Below, piece after piece: positions 40,616 through 44,801 of a DNA stretch of 44,801 nt. The stretch is taken from positions 1 to 44,801 of the forward strand of contig CAIOSO010000036.1 in assembly GCA_903860985.1 (NCBI GenBank), in the 5' to 3' direction. A model generated the notes under the pieces. It was not told where the DNA came from. It did no database searches and saw only the letters and a program-made list of their open reading frames with translations. The translations under genes and the position numbers were made by a program. This DNA comes from an uncultured Flavobacteriales bacterium (lineage in GTDB: Bacteria; Bacteroidota; Bacteroidia; Flavobacteriales_D; Crocinitomicaceae). Numbering within the stretch: the first letter of the stretch is position 1; the number at the start of each line of letters is the position of its first letter.

Positions 40616-41713
40616 TTAAACGTTGAAACGGAAATGCATTACATCTCCATCTTCCACTACGTATTCTTTTCCTTCAACTTTGAATTTTCCAGCCTCTTTG
40701 ACAGCACTTTCCGATCCATAGGTAATGAAATCGTTGTACTTCATGACCTCTGCACGAATAAATCCTTTTTCGAAATCAGTGTGAATAACTCCTGCTGCTT
40801 GTGGAGCGGTCATTCCTTTGCGAATGGTCCATGCACGCACCTCTTTCACTCCAGCAGTAAAATAAGTCTGTAAGTTCAATAAATGATATGCTTGACGTAT
40901 CAAACGATTCACTCCTGGTTCTTCCAATCCAAGTTCATCTAAGAACATTTGACGTTCGTCGTATGTTTCCAATTCCGTAATATCTGCTTCGATTTTCGCG
41001 CCGATGATCATCACTTCTGCATTTTCACTTGCCACTGCTGCTTTCACTGCGTCCACATGCGCATTACCTGACTTCACAGAAGCTTCATCCACATTACAGA
41101 CATACATTACCGGTTTAGAGGTGATTAAGTTGAATTTATGAATGATTTCAAATTCTTCTTGTGTAAAATCCAAGCCGCGAATGGAACGTCCTTGCTCTAA
41201 TCCTTCTTTTATTTTGTGCGCTAATTCGTTTTCTTTCACCGCATCTTTATCTCCAGACTTGATCACGCGGGACAAACTTTGGATCTTTTTCTCCACGGAG
41301 TCCAAGTCTTTTAATTGCAACTCGATGTCGATGATTTCTTTGTCGCGAATTGGATTCACACTTCCGTCCACATGGATAATGTTCCCATCTTCAAAGCATC
41401 GAAGTACATGCAAAATCGCATCTGTTTCGCGGATGTTTGCTAAGAATTGGTTCCCCAAGCCTTCGCCTTTCGACGCACCTTTCACTAATCCTGCGATGTC
41501 AACAATTTCCATCGTTGTTGGTAATACACGCTCAGGATTGACCAACGCTTCTAATTTCTCCAAACGTGGGTCAGGAACAGAAGTCGTGCCTAAATTCGGT
41601 TCAATGGTACAAAAAGGGAAATTCGCCGCTTGCGCCTTTGCATTTGATAAACAGTTAAATAAAGTTGATTTTCCAACATTCGGCAAGCCGACAATTCCAC
41701 ATTTTAAAGCCAT
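40616..41713 (-). CDS. ychF: redox-regulated ATPase YchF (Obg-like)
   Basis: A 365-residue P-loop protein of the YchF/OLA1 family that binds the ribosome and prefers ATP. The P-loop is GLPNVGKST (residues 9-17). G3 is [20 protein letters not shown], and the NKxD position reads NVDE, as in this family (nucleotide specificity for ATP). The helical hairpin and a C-terminal TGS domain ([35 protein letters not shown]) follow. ATG at 41713 (MALKCGIVG) is the conserved start. A longer in-frame start at 41767 would add 18 residues across the promoter. Confidence 0.95.
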   Translation of the reverse strand: MALKCGIVGLPNVGKSTLFNCLSNAKAQAANFPFCTIEPNLGTTSVPDPRLEKLEALVNPERVLPTTMEIVDIAGLVKGASKGEGLGNQFLANIRETDAILHVLRCFEDGNIIHVDGSVNPIRDKEIIDIELQLKDLDSVEKKIQSLSRVIKSGDKDAVKENELAHKIKEGLEQGRSIRGLDFTQEEFEIIHKFNLITSKPVMYVCNVDEASVKSGNAHVDAVKAAVASENAEVMIIGAKIEADITELETYDERQMFLDELGLEEPGVNRLIRQAYHLLNLQTYFTAGVKEVRAWTIRKGMTAPQAAGVIHTDFEKGFIRAEVMKYNDFITYGSESAVKEAGKFKVEGKEYVVEDGDVMHFRFNV

Positions 41714-41733
41714 TCTACGTATTTTTTTATGAG

Positions 41734-41741
41734 CAAAGATA
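41734..41741 (-). promoter_or_regulatory. -7 promoter element TATCTTTG for the ychF run
   Basis: On the minus strand this reads TATCTTTG, a full match, 20 bases before the ychF ATG at 41713. It is the likely promoter for ychF, fumarylacetoacetase and relA/spoT. Confidence 0.5.
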
Positions 41742-41838
41742 CAAAGAATCTTGCCTGACAGAGTCATGAAAAGTGCTAGATTTCACCTGTTCAAATGAAT
41801 CACGCCGTTTTTGGTTATTTTTATGGCAAAATTCACTG

Positions 41839-43200
41839 ATGAAACACCTACTTTCCGTTTGCATTCTTTCGTTGTCAACTGTCCTATTTGGACAAGATTC
41901 GTTGATGATTCGTTCCATTTATGATGAAGCTTTACTTCGTGGTGAATCATACGAAAACCTTCGTCAGTTATGTAAAAACATTGGACCAAGATTAAGCGGA
42001 TCAACGGAAGCACAAATGGCAGTCGAATGGAGTCAAGCGAAAATGAATACTTACGGATTCGACCGTGTCTACCTTCAGGAAATTAAAGTCCCACATTGGG
42101 AAAGAGGAACAAAGGAAAGCGCGTGGTTTCGAACCTCAGACGGACAACTAACCAAAGTTCACTTGCTTGCATTAGGAGGATCCATTGGAACAAATGGCAC
42201 GATGGAAGGTGAAGTCATTGAATTTAAATCCATTGACGAACTGAAAAAAGCAAAACCATCCAAGATTAAAGGCAAAATTATCTTTTTAAATCAAGCGATG
42301 GATGCGACACAAATTCAAACATTCAAAGCATACGGAGCCTGTTATGCGATTCGTGGAAATGGAGCCGTGGAAGCAGGAAAACTCGGTGCAAAAGCGGTGA
42401 TTATTCGTTCCCTTGGACTTCCAGAGGATGTTCATCCACACACGGGGTCCATGCATTACGAAGATTCAGTTGAACGCATTCCAGCTGGAGCATTAGCAAC
42501 TGCGGATGCAAGCACATTGTCTGCCGCTTTAGCGAAAGGAACCGTTCGCTTTATTTTTGAAATGGATTGCCGTGTTTTTCCAGATGCGACTTCGTACAAC
42601 GTCATTGCTGAAATTCGTGGAAGTGAGAAACCAGAGGAAATCATTGTTTTTGGTGGACATTTAGACTCATGGGATGCGGGAGAAGGTGCACAAGACGACG
42701 GCGCTGGCGTAATTCATTGTTTGGAAGCATTACGCATTTTGAAGGTACTCAATTACAAACCGAAACACACCTTGAGAGTTGTGTTTTTCATGAATGAAGA
42801 GAATGGAAACATGGGCGGGAAATCTTATGCTTCCATCGTCAAATCAGCTGGTGAAAAACACATTGCTGCATTGGAGTCCGACCGCGGTGGATTCGTCCCA
42901 CGTGGATTTGGAGTCGATGGTAGCGATGCGCAAGTTGCCTTTCTTCAAACCTTTGCTCCAAACTACAAAAACTACGATTTACACGTTTTCGAAAAAGGAT
43001 ACGGCGGTGTAGATATTGGTCCATTAAAAGAACAATATCCCGGTATTCCTTTATTTGGATTCGTACCTGACTCCCAACGATATTTTGATTACCACCATGC
43101 ACCCAGTGATGTTTTTGAAAATGTCAATAAACGCGAGTTAGAATTAGGCGCTGCGGCGATTTCTAGTTTTGTTTATTTGCTGGATTTAAAGTTGAAGTAA
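41839..43200 (+). CDS. M28 family zinc aminopeptidase/carboxypeptidase, secreted
   Basis: A 453-residue exported peptidase with a signal peptide (MKHLLSVCILSLSTVLFGQ). A PA-like insert (about residues 110-230, GEVIEFKSIDELKKAKPSKIKGKIIFLNQ) precedes the M28 catalytic part. Zinc ligands and catalytic residues are visible as GGHLDSWDAGEGAQDDGAG (His and Asp), FMNEENGNMGG (Glu-Glu), and YFDYHHAPSDVFENV (final His). The family removes terminal amino acids. The start at 41839 is chosen for the signal peptide. A longer frame upstream overlaps the ychF promoter region. It stands alone. Confidence 0.9.
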   Translation: MKHLLSVCILSLSTVLFGQDSLMIRSIYDEALLRGESYENLRQLCKNIGPRLSGSTEAQMAVEWSQAKMNTYGFDRVYLQEIKVPHWERGTKESAWFRTSDGQLTKVHLLALGGSIGTNGTMEGEVIEFKSIDELKKAKPSKIKGKIIFLNQAMDATQIQTFKAYGACYAIRGNGAVEAGKLGAKAVIIRSLGLPEDVHPHTGSMHYEDSVERIPAGALATADASTLSAALAKGTVRFIFEMDCRVFPDATSYNVIAEIRGSEKPEEIIVFGGHLDSWDAGEGAQDDGAGVIHCLEALRILKVLNYKPKHTLRVVFFMNEENGNMGGKSYASIVKSAGEKHIAALESDRGGFVPRGFGVDGSDAQVAFLQTFAPNYKNYDLHVFEKGYGGVDIGPLKEQYPGIPLFGFVPDSQRYFDYHHAPSDVFENVNKRELELGAAAISSFVYLLDLKLK

Positions 43201-43205
43201 GTAGG

Positions 43206-43265
43206 AGTTAATGTGCTAATGTAACTCCGCAGTCGCGGAGCCGACCCTTTGGGATGCTAATTTAG
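43206..43265. repeat. intergenic repeat with CTCCGC...GCGGAG palindrome
   Basis: Between the M28 gene and the antitoxin gene. TAATGTGCTAATGTAA is followed by CTCCGC/GCGGAG arms with an AGTC loop (perfect 6 bp) and then GATGCTAATTTAG. The CTAATGTGCTAATG motif is the reverse complement of the CATTAGCACATTAG units near 2540, so this is the same repeat family in the opposite orientation. Confidence 0.55.
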
Positions 43266-43275
43266 GGTATCGCCT

Positions 43276-43833
43276 CTAAAAAAGTAAATCATCAGCTGCT
43301 AATTTTACCTTGGGTTTATCAAGTTTATCAACGGCGAATTTCACCCGCTTTTGATCGCTGTCAGAGAGAAAAACAGGCACCAAGATGGATATTTCAATTT
43401 TCAGTAAGCGATGAATGATGATCAAATCTTTTAACGTAAATGGTTTGATGCCGTTCATTAATTCGGACATATGCGTTTTGCTTTTGTGTCCGAGGACGAA
43501 ACCCAAGTTTTCTTGTGTCAATTCAAATTGCTTCAAGCGATTTCGAATGGTTCGTTTGCGCGTTTCCATGAACTGACGTTCTTGATCAGCAATGAATTCC
43601 GCTTTTTCACTTTGGATTAACTGACGGTCATCTATGGAGGCTGGATCGGACCATTCTCCTAGTTCATATGTTTCAAGTAGCTCGCGCAACTGATGACGCA
43701 AGGTTGTAAATTGTGCATCTTCTTTGGCTAACAAGCGAAGTTTACGCTCTGCCACTAACGCACGTTCATAATCTAATTCATTGGAAAGTCTTCCTTTCTT
43801 TAAGATTGCTTCGATGTCAAATTCTGTTTTCAT
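43276..43833 (-). CDS. XRE-type antitoxin partner of the HigB-like toxin
   Basis: A 185-residue protein. A long charged helical N-terminal part (ERALVAERKLRLLAKEDAQFTTLRHQLRELL) precedes a C-terminal XRE helix-turn-helix: KQFELTQENLGFVLGHKSKTHMSELMNGIKPFTLKDLIIIHRLLKI. This matches the antitoxins paired with HigB_toxin family proteins. ATG at 43833 overlaps the toxin stop in ATGA and is preferred to the ATG at 43863. It likely neutralises the toxin and represses the operon through the palindrome at 44200-44222. Both genes look intact, in contrast to the other HigBA locus. Confidence 0.83.
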   Translation of the reverse strand: MKTEFDIEAILKKGRLSNELDYERALVAERKLRLLAKEDAQFTTLRHQLRELLETYELGEWSDPASIDDRQLIQSEKAEFIADQERQFMETRKRTIRNRLKQFELTQENLGFVLGHKSKTHMSELMNGIKPFTLKDLIIIHRLLKIEISILVPVFLSDSDQKRVKFAVDKLDKPKVKLAADDLLF

Positions 43834-44174
43834 GATGTGATATACCCCTTGTTTATCAGCCATTTTTCAATGACTTTTTTATTATTTTTAAATACGATCT
43901 CATATTCTTGGTGAGAACCTGCCCAAACAATTGTGGCTTCGCCCTCATCTTCCAATTCAATCAAAATCATGGTACGATGAACGGAAATATTGAAAAAATA
44001 AAAACCATCTGAATGCACTTGATCCGCATCTTTTCGAATGGCTTTAAGACTTGAATCTTCTGGATTAAATCCTTCTAACGTTAAGAGCAATTTGTCTATT
44101 TCTCTCCACAATTTTTGATTTCCAAGATTCTTCTTTTTGACTTTCATCAAAATTTTTCTTCCAATTACTCTCAT
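43830..44174 (-). CDS. HigB-type toxin (mRNA interferase family)
   Basis: A 114-residue basic protein of the HigB_toxin group. It opens MRVIGRKILMKVKKKN, then has an acidic middle (SSLKAIRKDADQVHSDGFYFFNISVHRTMILIELEDEGEATIVWAGSHQEYE). The RxxxxI..., FNIxxxxxRxIxxI and H-x-EY patterns match HigB-like RNases. The antitoxin-type gene follows with an ATGA overlap, so the pair is toxin first, antitoxin second, as in HigBA. Family members cut mRNA on the ribosome. It begins just downstream of a palindromic operator candidate. Confidence 0.8.
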   Translation of the reverse strand: MRVIGRKILMKVKKKNLGNQKLWREIDKLLLTLEGFNPEDSSLKAIRKDADQVHSDGFYFFNISVHRTMILIELEDEGEATIVWAGSHQEYEIVFKNNKKVIEKWLINKGYITS

Positions 44175-44199
44175 CGAACAACACTATAAAATTAGTAAT

Positions 44200-44222
44200 A
44201 AGTTCTGATATAAACCGAACTT
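44200..44222 (-). promoter_or_regulatory. candidate operator palindrome upstream of the HigBA-type module
   Basis: AAGTTC (44200-44205) and GAACTT (44217-44222) are perfect 6-bp arms. Read on the minus strand, the half-sites are AAGTTCGG and CAGAACTT, 7 of 8 matching, with seven bases between. It lies 26 bases before the toxin ATG, where an antitoxin autorepressor would bind. A weak TAATTTTA (minus strand, 44187-44194) is next to it. No perfect TAnnTTTG was found. Confidence 0.5.
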
Positions 44223-44340
44223 TTATCATTTTTTTTTCAATTTTAACAATCCACTACAACAATCAAAAAACTGATTTCTAAAAATGAATGGTAAAACCGC
44301 GTGTTTCTTTAACTCGAAAATGTTTGGATTATTGTTTTAA

Positions 44341-44399
44341 TGGAGAGCGGTATCCGCCGCGGCGGAAGAGCAAGGAAGAGAGCGAGAGCGGAGAGCGAA
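44341..44399. repeat. intergenic repeat with TCCGCCGCGGCGGA palindrome
   Basis: A perfect 14-bp palindrome TCCGCCGCGGCGGA (44353-44366), followed by a purine-rich GAGAGCGAGAGCGGAGAGCG tract. It abuts the stop codon of the 54-residue membrane protein gene. Other members of the palindrome family are at about 2348-2361 and 43228-43243. Confidence 0.5.
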
Positions 44400-44564
44400 T
44401 TAGCGCAATAAAAACCAATAAATCACGACCCAAATTAAGGCGAAAAGCACACTTAACATTAGTAGTGCCTTCATGTCAACCTTTTTCTTTTTGAGCAATA
44501 CCTGCCAAAGAATAATGATCCAAACGATGAGTCCAAGGACAATGGGGATAAACATGCGCAACAT
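44400..44564 (-). CDS. 54-residue membrane protein
   Basis: A short gene with ATG at 44562-44564 and TAA at 44400-44402. It encodes MLRMFIPIVLGLIVWIIILW, a loop of four lysines, and a second hydrophobic helix (ALLMLSVLFALIWVVIYWFL). The two-helix hairpin with a basic turn, the clean start 27 bases after the polymerase gene stop, and the same strand argue for a real small gene. I do not recognise a family. It may be co-transcribed with the polymerase gene. Confidence 0.65.
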   Translation of the reverse strand: MLRMFIPIVLGLIVWIIILWQVLLKKKKVDMKALLMLSVLFALIWVVIYWFLLR

Positions 44565-44591
44565 AAGTTTTTTTACGAAGTTAAGATTTCC

Positions 44592-44801
44592 CTACGATAA
44601 CTCCATGTACCGCACGTCTTGCTGAAATGGCAATTTTTGCATCCACCCTACTTGTAAACAATAGTAAGAAAACTCTTCGGTTACCACTCCCCGCAAGTGA
44701 TAAATTCCTTTTCCGTGAAAGGGAAAACGCCGCACACTCTCTGGGAAATGGACGGTATCAATCGTATCTCCGTTCACATCGATAAAGGTTCCGAAATTCA
44801 T
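44592..44801 (-). CDS. dnaE: DNA polymerase III alpha subunit, C-terminal fragment
   Basis: Only the last 69 codons are inside the window; the gene continues past the right edge. The sequence NFGTFIDVNGDTIDTVHFPESVRRFPFHGKGIYHLRG fits the C-terminal OB-fold of Bacteroidota DNA polymerase III alpha proteins, which usually read NFGTFxDxxGxxFDTxHFP...YPFxGxGxYLLxGKVVEEF. The following VVTEEFSYYCLQVGWMQKLPF agrees. Which of the paralogous alpha subunits this is cannot be told from the fragment. The family assignment rests on this pattern alone. Confidence 0.65.
   Translation of the reverse strand: MNFGTFIDVNGDTIDTVHFPESVRRFPFHGKGIYHLRGVVTEEFSYYCLQVGWMQKLPFQQDVRYMELS

Noticed and set aside
41142-41732. 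196-codon open frame on the plus strand over ychF
   Set aside because: Antisense to the conserved GTPase domain of YchF, with serine-rich shadow composition and no recognisable motif.
44288-44494. 68-codon plus-strand frame near the right end
   Set aside because: It consists largely of the purine-rich repeat and the antisense of the 54-residue membrane protein, and its translation is low-complexity and basic.

Overview
The window reads as chromosomal DNA of a Bacteroidota bacterium, most likely Flavobacteriales. Supporting signs are a C-terminal type IX secretion sorting domain on a GH16 enzyme, TAnnTTTG -7 promoter elements, few Shine-Dalgarno-like sites, a long ribosomal protein S1 with repeated S1 domains, an OstA-like protein next to purA, a GH92 enzyme, and a DUF4248 protein. 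This placement is inferred from gene content; no marker search was run. Most of the sequence is dense housekeeping DNA. Only the two ends look accessory.

Left end (1-5016): the 3' part of a secreted GH16 glucanase, a lone DUF4248 gene, nearly 1 kb of gene-free repeat-rich DNA, tRNA-Ser(TGA), a hotdog thioesterase with a GNAT acetyltransferase, and a KilA-N protein. It looks more AT-rich than the rest.

Middle (5025-28859): an ABC exporter faces away from a menaquinone cluster (menF, menD) that continues into terC and an unknown gene. Then come an outer membrane beta-barrel receptor, a TPR membrane protein, ribH, glmM, a small pore-like membrane protein, a HigBA module whose toxin gene is frameshifted, an ABC transporter coupled to a LolA-like protein, an SRPBCC protein, a GH92 mannosidase, a thiolase, a VWA membrane protein, a papain-like lipoprotein, ElaA-type GNAT and an M13 peptidase.

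Right part (28923-44801): hisS with a small overlapping lipoprotein gene, yqgE, rpsA, a fur-STAS-purA-ostA-like run, and a facing ychF-fumarylacetoacetase-relA/spoT run. An M28 peptidase, an intact HigBA-type module with a palindromic operator candidate, a 54-residue membrane protein and the C-terminus of a DNA polymerase III alpha subunit close the window.

The most interesting non-gene signals are: repeated placement of TAnnTTT(G/A) exactly 4-5 nt before start codons, which suggests leaderless mRNAs; a family of intergenic repeats with TCCGC...GCGGA palindromes and 9-bp CATTAGCAC units at both ends of the window; and nested inverted repeats beside tRNA-Ser. I found no CRISPR array, prophage, intact insertion sequence or clearly new multi-gene defence system.
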